Of a DNA stretch of 13,947 nt, positions 1 through 7,610 are shown piece after piece (positions within the stretch are counted from its first letter, which is position 1; every line of letters starts with the position of its first letter). The position numbers and the translations under genes are program-made. The DNA is from an uncultured Eubacteriales bacterium (GTDB lineage Bacteria; Bacillota; Clostridia; Oscillospirales; Acutalibacteraceae): the NCBI GenBank assembly GCA_900540235.1, contig UQEY01000045.1, positions 1 to 13,947 of the forward strand. The letters are read 5' to 3'. The notes under the pieces are model-generated. The model worked only from the letters and a program-made list of their open reading frames with translations. It was not told where the DNA came from and searched no databases.

Positions 1-122
1 AATTTGACGCACCACTGTACGACAAATTTTGAAAAGGAGGAGCAACGAAGCGAATGAGGGATAAATTTCAAATCAAATATTAAAGAAATTTGTCACGAAT
101 GATACGGAGTTTGTGACGACGC
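1..122. repeat. Dispersed-repeat-like segment at window edge (partial)
   Basis: This segment looks unlike the coding DNA next to it. It has a perfect 9-bp inverted pair, GACAAATTT at 21-29 and AAATTTGTC at 86-94. Between the arms lie a purine-rich stretch (31-60) and an AT-rich stretch. The flank at 92-117 carries a smaller GTCAC/GTGAC pair. The last codons and the stop of spoIVB fall inside it, so an element probably landed at the end of that gene. Only one copy is visible and the left side is cut by the window, so calling it a dispersed element is inference from its structure and position. Confidence 0.4.
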
Positions 123-1295
123 CATATCCTGTGCAAAGATTGCATAGCCTTTTTCGGGGGAGTCGACTATCACATGGGTCAATGCGCCGACGAGTTTTCC
201 GTTTTGAATAATCGGCGAGCCGCTCATACCCTGAACTATTCCTCCGGTTTTTTCAAGCAAGCGTTTATCTGTAATTTTAACAACCATATTTTTGCCTTTT
301 CGATTTTCACGATACGATATGCGAGTAATTTCGGCGTCATAAAACTTTGGGCTGTCATCAAGTGTACAAAGAATTTGAACAGCACCCTTTTGAATTTCGT
401 TCGGCGACGCAATTTCATACTCATAAGTATTGCTTAAATCACAAGTAAATTTGCCGAAAATACCGCTGTCGCAATTCTTTTTAAGCGTACCTATAACATC
501 GTTTGTAAAGTCACAGCAAAGCGAACCCGCCTCACCCGATTTACTTTTATAAATTTTCGTCACATTTGCCTTTACTGCTTCGCCGTCCAAAATAGGCATA
601 ATCTCGTTTGTGTCAACATCGGTTATAGGATGACCGAGAGCGGCAACCGTACCGTTTGATTTATCATAAAAAGTGACAGTACCGATGCCTGCCGTGGAGT
701 CACGAACCCACAAACCGACCTTGTAGCACCCCTGCGATTTTGAATAAACAGGCTTGAGCGAAAACTGTTTATAATTTCCGTTTCGCTTAACCGTTATTTT
801 ATATTCTTTTCCGTTGTTATCGTTTAAAATATCGGTAACACTCGTTGCCGAATACATCTTTTTGCCGTTAATTTCGACTATAATATCGCCTTTTTCAAGC
901 CCGGCTTCTTTGGCAGGGTTGCACTTTCCGCCGTCGATATCAACATCACGAATGCCGACAATTATTACCCCATCCGTGTAAAGCTTAATGCCGAAACATT
1001 CACCGCTGACATTGACTTTTTTAGTCTTTGACTGTGTAACGCTGACCGATTTTACAGGAATAACGCCCAAAAGTTTAATCTCCGCTTTGCTCGGACTTAC
1101 TTTGCTGCTGTTTTGATAATCGACTTGCGAAAACGAACTGTTTTTAAGCGAATAAACGCTTTTGTATTCAATCTTTTTGTTTTGGTACGCTTTGATATTA
1201 TTCGGCAAAGCAAAATTTCCGAAAGCGACAAAAGAATAAATCACAATAAGGCATAACGCAAAAATACCGTCAATAATTCGTATGGCTTTTTTCAT
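93..1295 (-). CDS. spoIVB: SpoIVB stage IV sporulation serine peptidase (S55) with PDZ domain
   Basis: In sporulating Firmicutes SpoIVB is made in the forespore and secreted into the intermembrane space. There it cleaves SpoIVFA, freeing SpoIVFB to process pro-sigmaK in the mother cell. The 400-residue product has an N-terminal membrane anchor (about residues 7-28), a PDZ domain (about 100-180, with the GLEKGDIIVEING core) and a C-terminal S55 peptidase domain. The probable triad is His222 (ALGHPI), Asp343 and Ser358 (GMSGSPI); the Asp-Ser spacing of 15 matches the B. subtilis enzyme. The ATG is preceded by GGTGAT (1299-1304), a short-spaced but plausible ribosome site. It lies 46 nt behind a small membrane-protein gene with no visible terminator between. 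The last residues (SSQTPYHS) do not look like family sequence and are encoded by repeat-like DNA. No convincing sigmaF/G promoter was found directly upstream. Confidence 0.95.
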   Translation of the reverse strand: MKKAIRIIDGIFALCLIVIYSFVAFGNFALPNNIKAYQNKKIEYKSVYSLKNSSFSQVDYQNSSKVSPSKAEIKLLGVIPVKSVSVTQSKTKKVNVSGECFGIKLYTDGVIIVGIRDVDIDGGKCNPAKEAGLEKGDIIVEINGKKMYSATSVTDILNDNNGKEYKITVKRNGNYKQFSLKPVYSKSQGCYKVGLWVRDSTAGIGTVTFYDKSNGTVAALGHPITDVDTNEIMPILDGEAVKANVTKIYKSKSGEAGSLCCDFTNDVIGTLKKNCDSGIFGKFTCDLSNTYEYEIASPNEIQKGAVQILCTLDDSPKFYDAEITRISYRENRKGKNMVVKITDKRLLEKTGGIVQGMSGSPIIQNGKLVGALTHVIVDSPEKGYAIFAQDMASSQTPYHS

Positions 1296-1341
1296 AACAT
1301 CACCAAATATATTATTGACGGAATTTTAATAAGTATTTTAT

Positions 1342-1818
1342 TTATTTGTCTTCTTTTAATTGCTTTTTAAAAATCAATCTAAAAACGAAACGAACGAACG
1401 GACATGCATAAAATATTTGCCAGAAAAGAGCCATAGGGAAATTACGAACGCAAATTCTACAGAAATTCGGCACAATATGAGCGACATCCTGAAAGCTGAA
1501 AAGAAGGCTTGCAATAAAGCTCATAAGCGGGCACATAAAAGCAACGGTTACGCTTGAAATCATAAGAGTAATAACAAATGGGTTTGTACTCTTTGGGTCA
1601 AAGTGTTTGAAAGTAATTTTTTGAGCAAGCTTGCCTACTGCAAAAAATTCAAGTGCAAAACCGACAATGCCCATAATAGGAAGCTCGTGAAGTGCTAAAA
1701 GGAAAATGTCGTTGCCCACGCCCTTGTCAAAAGCGATATTGTAGCAAACCATTGCGTAGACCATAACGATTACCATTATGATTGTGAAAATAAAATCTTG
1801 AAACTTAGTTTTTGGCAT
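1342..1818 (-). CDS. DUF2798-type four-helix membrane protein
   Basis: A 158-residue hydrophobic protein with four likely transmembrane segments at about 8-28, 38-62, 82-105 and 126-150 and a short basic C-terminal tail (KKQLKEDK). The start MPKTKFQDFIF and the two-fold repeat of helix pairs, with a charged HELP motif (44-47) in helix 2, resemble the DUF2798 family. No biochemical role is established for that family, so none is assigned. The ATG has a good AAGGAGA site (1827-1833) at about 8-nt spacing. A near-consensus sigmaA promoter lies about 105 nt upstream and probably makes this the first gene of a unit that may read into spoIVB. The family call rests on remembered sequence style. Confidence 0.75.
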   Translation of the reverse strand: MPKTKFQDFIFTIIMVIVMVYAMVCYNIAFDKGVGNDIFLLALHELPIMGIVGFALEFFAVGKLAQKITFKHFDPKSTNPFVITLMISSVTVAFMCPLMSFIASLLFSFQDVAHIVPNFCRICVRNFPMALFWQIFYACPFVRFVFRLIFKKQLKEDK

Positions 1819-1930
1819 AAAAAAATCTCCTTAATAATAAATTCAACTCAAATAAAATGTGTTGTTCGTTATCATTACGGAGAATGTGCGTTTCCAATTA
1901 AGACCTATATTCGGTTGTCAAAGTGGGTTG

Positions 1931-1959
1931 ATTATAACAAATTGAAAATAAAATGTCAA
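1931..1959 (-). promoter_or_regulatory. Near-consensus sigmaA promoter for the DUF2798 gene
   Basis: On the minus strand TTGACA (1954-1959) is followed after exactly 17 nt by TATAAT (1931-1936), both full consensus. Transcription should start near 1924, giving a leader of about 105 nt before the ATG at 1818. The -35 box begins one nucleotide beyond the T-tract of the pfkA terminator. Confidence 0.8.
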
Positions 1960-1960
1960 G

Positions 1961-2003
1961 AAAAAAATAAATCGCAGGGCAAGAGCACCCTCCTACCCTG
2001 CGA
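1961..2003 (-). terminator. Rho-independent terminator of pfkA
   Basis: An 8-bp perfect stem, TCGCAGGG (1972-1979) with CCCTGCGA (1996-2003), and a 16-nt loop. Read on the minus strand it is followed by a T-rich tract (TTTATTTTTTT, 1961-1971). It begins 13 nt after the pfkA stop and marks the end of the hprK-to-pfkA gene run. Confidence 0.8.
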
Positions 2004-2016
2004 ATATTATACTCTG

Positions 2017-2982
2017 TTAGATTGAAACCTCGTGAGCAACATTGTAAAGGTTCATATCGATTGACTTCTTCATATTGAGTGCTTCAAAAATGTCATAGTC
2101 AACAACATCTTCCTTTTGAGCGGCAACAACACGGTTACCGATATTGTTCATAAGAAGCTTAACTGCATAGTTACCCATACGAGTAGCAAGAACTCTGTCC
2201 TTAGCAGACGGAGAACCGCCACGCTGAATATGACCGAGTACGCAAGCACGAGATTCAACGCCTGTTTTAGCTTCGATTTTCTTAGCAAGGTCGTTAACAT
2301 CAACGCCTACACCCTCTGCAACGATGATGATAAAGTGTTTCTTACCGGTACGCTGAGTCTTTTCCATACGCTCAATAATATGCTCTTGAATGTCAAAATC
2401 AACTTCAGGAATGAGAATTGAAGTAGCGCCGCAAGCGATACCTGCGTTAAGTGCAAGATAACCTGCTCTCCTGCCCATAACTTCAACAACAGTACATCTG
2501 TCGTGAGATTCGGTGGTATCACGAACACGGTCAACCATTTCCATAATAGTGTTAAGGCAAGTGTCATAACCGATTGTATTATCACAGCAAGCAATATCGT
2601 TATCAATAGTACCCGGAACGCCTACGCAAGGAATACCCCTTTCGCTGAGGTCTCTCGCACCACGGAAAGAACCGTCGCCGCCGATAACAACAACGCCCTC
2701 AATGCCGTGCTCCTGACAAGTACGAATAGCTTTTCTCATACCTTCTTCTGTAGCAAATTCAACCGAACGGGCAGAATAAAGAATAGTACCGCCACGATTG
2801 ATAATATCCGATACACTTCTAAGGTCCATTTCAATAAAGTCACCGTTAATAAGTCCGTTGTAACCACGAACAACACCGTAAACTTTAATTCCGTTTTCGC
2901 AAGCTGTACGAACTACTGCACGAATAGCAGCATTCATACCCGGAGAGTCGCCGCCGCTTGTTAATACTGCGATAGTTTTCAT
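2017..2982 (-). CDS. pfkA: ATP-dependent 6-phosphofructokinase
   Basis: Catalyses ATP-dependent phosphorylation of fructose 6-phosphate to fructose 1,6-bisphosphate, the committed step of glycolysis. The chosen start gives 321 residues, the usual length of bacterial PfkA. Visible motifs are the nucleotide loop LTSGGDSPGMN (7-17), GGDGS (101-105) with Gly104 as expected for ATP rather than pyrophosphate use, the catalytic PGTIDND (123-129, Asp127), MGR (169-171) and the substrate-binding HIQRGG (251-256). An in-frame ATG at 3000 lacks a ribosome site and itself overlaps the GGAGG that precedes the ATG at 2982 by 11 nt, so 2982 is preferred. pfkA has its own promoter and lies last in the run behind dnaE, ending in a strong terminator. 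Confidence 0.97.
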   Translation of the reverse strand: MKTIAVLTSGGDSPGMNAAIRAVVRTACENGIKVYGVVRGYNGLINGDFIEMDLRSVSDIINRGGTILYSARSVEFATEEGMRKAIRTCQEHGIEGVVVIGGDGSFRGARDLSERGIPCVGVPGTIDNDIACCDNTIGYDTCLNTIMEMVDRVRDTTESHDRCTVVEVMGRRAGYLALNAGIACGATSILIPEVDFDIQEHIIERMEKTQRTGKKHFIIIVAEGVGVDVNDLAKKIEAKTGVESRACVLGHIQRGGSPSAKDRVLATRMGNYAVKLLMNNIGNRVVAAQKEDVVDYDIFEALNMKKSIDMNLYNVAHEVSI

Positions 2983-3040
2983 AATAATATCGTCCTCCAT
3001 ATATAATAAAGTTTAATACCTTATAGACATAATTTAATAT

Positions 3041-3069
3041 ATTTTATATTTTTTATCAAAAAAAGTCAA
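3041..3069 (-). promoter_or_regulatory. sigmaA-type promoter for pfkA
   Basis: TTGACT (3064-3069) and TAAAAT (3041-3046) lie 17 nt apart on the minus strand in the 111-bp dnaE-pfkA gap. Transcription would begin near 3034, about 50 nt before the chosen ATG. No terminator is seen behind dnaE, so pfkA may be expressed both from here and by read-through. Confidence 0.65.
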
Positions 3070-3093
3070 TAGCTGTCACGATTTTGTCATAAA

Positions 3094-6000
3094 TTAATGC
3101 ACAAAAACAACATTTTCATCGCCGAGTATCCGTTTAAGTTCTTTAATTTCCGTCATATTTACCTCAACAAAGCATTCCCTCGGCTGAAGAACATATCTTT
3201 TATCATCAGTATAGTAATAATAAAGCGGAATGTTACCGTCAAAAATATCCGTCACTCGTTTTGCAAGAGGAATATTTTTGTCGTTTTCGTTTTGAAATCT
3301 AAGATAAAGGGCAGACTTCTTTTTCTTGTGAGGCTCAGACTTAGCGGTTTTGCGATAATTTTCAGTAAACTTTCCGCTTTCAATGTCAGCGCTTGTCGGT
3401 GCACTGTCAATACCCGCCGCAAGAATTTTTGCGTCCTTTTCTTCTTCAAGCGAAAGGTTGCCCGAAACGGTAATTATACTGCCGTCATAGAGATATTCAT
3501 TATACTTTTCAAGCGTTTTTGAAAAGACTATAACCTCAATAGAACCATACAAATCTTCAACATTTACAAATGCCATTGACGAGCCGTTTCTCGTTTGTTT
3601 AAGCGTAACACCGGTCACAATACCGCAGGTGCGCACAAAAGATTTATCTTTATAAACAGACATTTCGTCATTTGCGCTTTCAAGCAATTCGCCGATATTT
3701 GCAAAACCGATTTTGCGGCAAATTTCCTCGTACTTATCCATAGGATGACCCGAAAGGTAAAGACCGGTCATTTCTTTTTCCATTTTAAGCAGTTCTGCCT
3801 TTGGAAATTCGTCAATATTAGGATAATCAAATGTAAGCGCCGAGTTATCGCCGTCAAGTGCAAAAAAGTCAAACTGACCGTACTGCGTTCTTTGCCTGTA
3901 AAGCTCAATATTGCTGAGCATTGACGGCAAAGCCTGAAGCATCTGCCGTCTGTTTTTGTCAAACCTGTCCATAGCGCCGCAACGAATAAGGCTTTCAACT
4001 GCACGGCGGTTAAAGTGCTTTTCACTCATCCTTGTGCAAAAATCGCCAAGGTCGGTAAAATCACCGTTTTCCCTCTCCCTAACAATATCGTCAACAAATT
4101 CCCGTCCTACATTTTTTATACCCAAAAGTCCGTAATTTATTACTTTTTCATTTGCGGTAAAACCTTGCATAGAAGAATTGATATCCGGCGGAGCAAGCCT
4201 GATACCGAGCCTTTTGCACTCAGCCGTATACCTTGCAACCTTGTTTGACTGGTCCAAAACGGAGGTCATAAGAGAAGCCATAAACTCAGCCGGGTAATAA
4301 CATTTCAAATAAGCCGTACGGTATGCAACAAGAGCATAGCAGGCGGCGTGAGATTTGTTGAAAGCATATTTTGCAAAGTCCGACATTTGGTCAAAAATAG
4401 TATTGGCAACAGATTTGTCTATTCCGTTTTTTTCGCAACCGGAAATAAAAGCGGTGCGCTCTTTTTCCATAACATCAAGCTTTTTTTTACTCATAGCTCG
4501 GCGAACAATATCGGCTCTGCCGTAGGAATAGCCTGCAAGTTCACGAAAAATCTGCATAACCTGTTCCTGATAAACAACACAGCCGTATGTGTTTTCAAGT
4601 ATCGGTTTAAGCGCCGGGGTAAGATATTTAACCTTGCTTGGGTTGTGCGAATTTTCAACAAAAGTGTCGATTTGGTTTGCAGGACCGGGGCGATAAAGCG
4701 AAGTTGCGGCAATCAAGTCTTCAAGGCGTGTCGGTTTAAGATTCATAAGCATACGCTTCATACCGCTTGATTCAAACTGAAATACGCCCTCGGTAAGCCC
4801 ACCGGCAAAAAGGCTGTACACTTTTTCATCGTCAATATTAATTTTGTTAATATCAATGCCTGCCATTTTGCTTGCATCGTCAATAACGGTAAGGGTTCGC
4901 AAGCCGAGGAAGTCCATTTTTAAAAGACCGAGTTCCTCAAGCGAAGTCATAATATACTGCGTAACCGGTACGCCGTCATTGGCAGCAAGCGGAACATAGG
5001 AACTTACAGGGTCGTGAGTTATAACCACGCCTGCCGCATGGGTAGAAGTGTTGCGAGGCATACCCTCAACTTTTTTAGCCGTTTCGATAAGCTCGTTTAT
5101 CTGTTCATTTTCTTTCATCAAATTTGAAAGTTCTTTTGATTTATTAACAGCCTGTTCGATAGTGATATGAAAATCATTCGGCACAAGCTTGGCAACGGCG
5201 TCAACTGCGGCATACGGCATACCCATTGCCCTGCCCACATCTCTTATAGCCGCCTTTGTTGCAAGAGTACCGAAAGTAACGATTTGAGCCACATGGTCTG
5301 CGCCGTATTTCTTCGTTACATAATCTATAACTTCACTTCTTCTTACATAACAAAAATCAATGTCAAAGTCAGGCATCGACACCCTTTCAGGGTTCAAAAA
5401 TCTTTCAAAAAGAAGATTATATTTCATCGGGTCAAGGTCAGTAATTTCCATACAATATGCCGCAATAGAGCCGGCACCCGAACCTCTGCCGGGACCTACG
5501 GGAATACCTTTGCTTTTGGCAAACGAAACAAAATCGGCTACAATAAGATAGTAGTCGGTATAGCCCATTTTTTCAACCGTTTCAAGCTCATAATCAAGGC
5601 GGTCGTAATACTCTTTCGGTGGATTTTCGCCGTACCTTTTTTTCATACCCTTTTGGCAAAGCATTTTGAAATATTCAAAATGGTCCATATTATTCGGCGT
5701 TTGGTAATACGGCAATTTGGTATGACCGAATTCAAAATCAAAATTGCACATATCGCTGATAATTTGGGTATTGTCTATCGCTTCGGGCGTGTCGGCAAAA
5801 ATTTCCCTCATCTGCTGTTCAGATTTAAGGTAAAATTCATTTGCGTGAAATTCAAGACCTGTATCGTCGCCTATTGTTTTGTTGGTATTGATACAAATAA
5901 GCACCTGCTGAATTTTAGCGTCCTGCTTTTCAATATAATGCACATCGTTGGTGGCAACGAGAGGTATACCCGTTTCACGATTAATTCGCTTTAGCCCCTC

Positions 6001-6555
6001 ATTCACCTGAATTTGCTCGGGTAAGCCGTGATTTTGAAGTTCAAGATAATAATTACCCTCGCCGAAAAGGTCTGCATACCAAAGCGCCGTGCTTTTCGCC
6101 CTGTCATAATCTTTTTGAAGGAGAAACTGCGCAATTTCACCGGCAAGGCAGGCAGAAAGGCAAACAAGACCGCCGTGATATTTTTCAAGCAAATCGTGGT
6201 CTATCCTCGGTTTAAAATAAAAGCCTTCGGTATACGCTTTTGATACCATTTTGATAAGATTTTTATATCCCTCTTCATTTTTGCAAAGCAAAATAAGGTG
6301 GTTATATTCCTTATCAAGTACCTTGTCACGGTCAAACCTTGTCCTTGGTGCAACATAGACTTCGCAACCGATAATCGGCTTTATTCCCTCGGCTTTGCAA
6401 GCCTTATAAAAATCAACAGCCCCGTACATATTACCGTGGTCGGTAATAGCAAGAGACTGCATACCAAGACTCTTTGCACTTGACACAAGCTGTTTGATAC
6501 GGCAAGCACCGTCAAGCAAAGAAAACTCGGTATGTGTGTGCAAATGAGTAAACAT
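3094..6555 (-). CDS. dnaE: DNA polymerase III subunit alpha (DnaE family)
   Basis: A C-family replicative DNA polymerase of about 1,153 residues. The order is: PHP domain (1 to about 275), polymerase palm with VGPGRGSGAGS (353-363) and the catalytic aspartates of PDFDIDF (395-401), a further acidic motif KMDFLGL, fingers, tandem-HhH region, OB fold (RTCGIVTGV onward) and a C-terminal tail ending VVFVH. All nine expected PHP metal ligands appear present: His6, His8, Asp15, His40, Glu65, His86, Cys136, Asp204, His206. An in-frame ATG three codons earlier overlaps the AAAGGA ribosome site (6564-6569); the ATG at 6555 is spaced 8 nt from it and is preferred. Firmicutes usually carry PolC as main replicase with DnaE as partner; PolC is not in this window. 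The whiA-dnaE gap holds a structured repeat. Confidence 0.96.
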   Translation of the reverse strand: MFTHLHTHTEFSLLDGACRIKQLVSSAKSLGMQSLAITDHGNMYGAVDFYKACKAEGIKPIIGCEVYVAPRTRFDRDKVLDKEYNHLILLCKNEEGYKNLIKMVSKAYTEGFYFKPRIDHDLLEKYHGGLVCLSACLAGEIAQFLLQKDYDRAKSTALWYADLFGEGNYYLELQNHGLPEQIQVNEGLKRINRETGIPLVATNDVHYIEKQDAKIQQVLICINTNKTIGDDTGLEFHANEFYLKSEQQMREIFADTPEAIDNTQIISDMCNFDFEFGHTKLPYYQTPNNMDHFEYFKMLCQKGMKKRYGENPPKEYYDRLDYELETVEKMGYTDYYLIVADFVSFAKSKGIPVGPGRGSGAGSIAAYCMEITDLDPMKYNLLFERFLNPERVSMPDFDIDFCYVRRSEVIDYVTKKYGADHVAQIVTFGTLATKAAIRDVGRAMGMPYAAVDAVAKLVPNDFHITIEQAVNKSKELSNLMKENEQINELIETAKKVEGMPRNTSTHAAGVVITHDPVSSYVPLAANDGVPVTQYIMTSLEELGLLKMDFLGLRTLTVIDDASKMAGIDINKINIDDEKVYSLFAGGLTEGVFQFESSGMKRMLMNLKPTRLEDLIAATSLYRPGPANQIDTFVENSHNPSKVKYLTPALKPILENTYGCVVYQEQVMQIFRELAGYSYGRADIVRRAMSKKKLDVMEKERTAFISGCEKNGIDKSVANTIFDQMSDFAKYAFNKSHAACYALVAYRTAYLKCYYPAEFMASLMTSVLDQSNKVARYTAECKRLGIRLAPPDINSSMQGFTANEKVINYGLLGIKNVGREFVDDIVRERENGDFTDLGDFCTRMSEKHFNRRAVESLIRCGAMDRFDKNRRQMLQALPSMLSNIELYRQRTQYGQFDFFALDGDNSALTFDYPNIDEFPKAELLKMEKEMTGLYLSGHPMDKYEEICRKIGFANIGELLESANDEMSVYKDKSFVRTCGIVTGVTLKQTRNGSSMAFVNVEDLYGSIEVIVFSKTLEKYNEYLYDGSIITVSGNLSLEEEKDAKILAAGIDSAPTSADIESGKFTENYRKTAKSEPHKKKKSALYLRFQNENDKNIPLAKRVTDIFDGNIPLYYYYTDDKRYVLQPRECFVEVNMTEIKELKRILGDENVVFVH

Positions 6556-6600
6556 ATTTAACATCCTTTATAAATGTATATAATTATTATAATATATTCA

Positions 6601-6702
6601 TCTCTCCTTCAGTCGGTAAACCGACAGCTTCCTCATCAGAGGAAGCCAAGCCCTGCTTCCCTCTGACGAGGGAAGTGTCAGCTATGCTGACGATAGGAGA
6701 GA
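6601..6702. repeat. 102-bp nested palindromic intergenic repeat (MITE/REP-like)
   Basis: Terminal inverted repeats TCTCTCCT (6601-6608) and AGGAGAGA (6695-6702) enclose four perfect hairpins in a row. They are GTCGGT/ACCGAC (6612-6625, 2-nt loop), GCTTCCTC/GAGGAAGC (6627-6646, 4-nt loop), CTTCCCTC/GAGGGAAG (6656-6675, 4-nt loop) and GTCAGC/GCTGAC (6677-6691, 3-nt loop). There is no coding potential and no T-tract behind any stem. Repeats of this style, with CTCCTTCAGTC-like ends, are familiar from Clostridia genomes. It fills most of the whiA-dnaE gap and would be transcribed with the operon, where its stems could affect RNA processing. Confidence 0.85.
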
Positions 6703-6722
6703 ACAATACAATCAACCGATTA

Positions 6723-7610
6723 TCATTCAATCTGCCCTGCAATTTCAACAATCTTTTTAAGCCTGTGATTAACGCCCGAGCGTGAAAGACCGCTAAGCTT
6801 TGCAAGGTCGTTGAGCGAAGCCTCCGGATTTTCCTGCCTTAAAATTGCCATAGCTTTAAGGTCGTCATTAAGATAATCAAGACCCTTAGCCTCCTCTATC
6901 TTTTCAATAGCGGCGCTCTGTTGCCAGCTTGCTTTAACCGTTTTTTCAATATTTGCGGTTTCGCAGTTGGCAGTCCTGTTGGCTTTATTTCTAAAGTCTT
7001 TGACTATTTCAACATTCATCATATCAAACATAGATGAAACGGCGCCCATAATATAAAGGCAATCTTCAATAGCTTCACTGTCTTTAAAATAGACTATATT
7101 ATAGCCTTTTCTGTTAGTCGTTTTAGGCGAAAGGTCAAGTTCCTCCAAAAGAGTAACAAGACTTTTTGAAAGATTGAGAAACGGCACGGTAAATTCCAAA
7201 TGATAATCTTTTTTTGGGTCGGACACTGTACCGCAGGAAAGGAAAGCGCCTGCAAGAAGTGCGTGCTGACAATTTTCACAGTCAAAATTTGAATGATTGA
7301 TTTTTAAACTGCCTGCACTGTTATGACCGAAATAGGAAAGAATTTTGTCGCACTCACTTTTCTTTTCAATAGTGATGCTGTGCGTTTTTCCGCCGGGTGA
7401 AGTTTTAACTTCGGCTTTAATATTGCAAAACTTTTCAAGCAGAGAGCCGTAAAGCTTTGCAATATCTTCATTTTCGCTTTGCATAGCTATTTCAAAGTTT
7501 GAAAAAGACTTTGAAAAAATACACATTCCGTAAAGTAAGGCTTTTTCGCAACAAGCGTTTTCATATTCATTTTTTAAAAGTTCATTTTTTACTTGCTGTG
7601 AAAACGACAT
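6723..7610 (-). CDS. whiA: WhiA, DNA-binding cell division/chromosome regulator
   Basis: WhiA proteins pair a degenerate LAGLIDADG homing-endonuclease fold with a C-terminal helix-turn-helix. In actinomycetes WhiA is a sporulation transcription factor; in Bacillus it binds DNA and influences division and chromosome segregation. This 295-residue copy shows the second LAGLIDADG-like block (about 117-175, LLAGAFLSCGTVSDPKKDYHLE), the family signature NRTANCETANIEKTVKA (211-227) and the HTH SLNDLAKLSGLSRSGVNHRLKK (265-286). It is slightly shorter than the roughly 310-residue norm. Its ATG overlaps the rapZ stop by one base (TAATG), and only a weak ribosome site is visible, so translation is probably coupled to rapZ. 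The yvcK-type gene often found just upstream of whiA is missing. Confidence 0.95.
   Translation of the reverse strand: MSFSQQVKNELLKNEYENACCEKALLYGMCIFSKSFSNFEIAMQSENEDIAKLYGSLLEKFCNIKAEVKTSPGGKTHSITIEKKSECDKILSYFGHNSAGSLKINHSNFDCENCQHALLAGAFLSCGTVSDPKKDYHLEFTVPFLNLSKSLVTLLEELDLSPKTTNRKGYNIVYFKDSEAIEDCLYIMGAVSSMFDMMNVEIVKDFRNKANRTANCETANIEKTVKASWQQSAAIEKIEEAKGLDYLNDDLKAMAILRQENPEASLNDLAKLSGLSRSGVNHRLKKIVEIAGQIE

Noticed and set aside
1296..1341. Possible sigmaF/sigmaG promoter before spoIVB
   Set aside because: A CAATAATA-like -10 can be picked out, but no matching -35 stands at the right distance; AT-rich DNA makes the match uninformative.
1819..1930. Leader of the DUF2798 gene as a riboswitch
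   Set aside because: About 105 nt without a recognisable conserved core, anti-terminator pair or known riboswitch motif.
1798..2025. 75-codon plus-strand frame in the DUF2798-pfkA gap
   Set aside because: It spans the promoter and terminator of the flanking minus-strand genes, has no ribosome site and an unremarkable composition.
2982..3000. Upstream in-frame ATG as the pfkA start
   Set aside because: It has no ribosome site of its own and contains the GGAGG that serves the ATG at 2982; PfkA family length also fits 2982.
5167..5994. Open frame of 275 codons on the plus strand
   Set aside because: It lies wholly antisense to the conserved dnaE palm and PHP-proximal region, has no recognisable domain or ribosome site, and is a codon-bias shadow.
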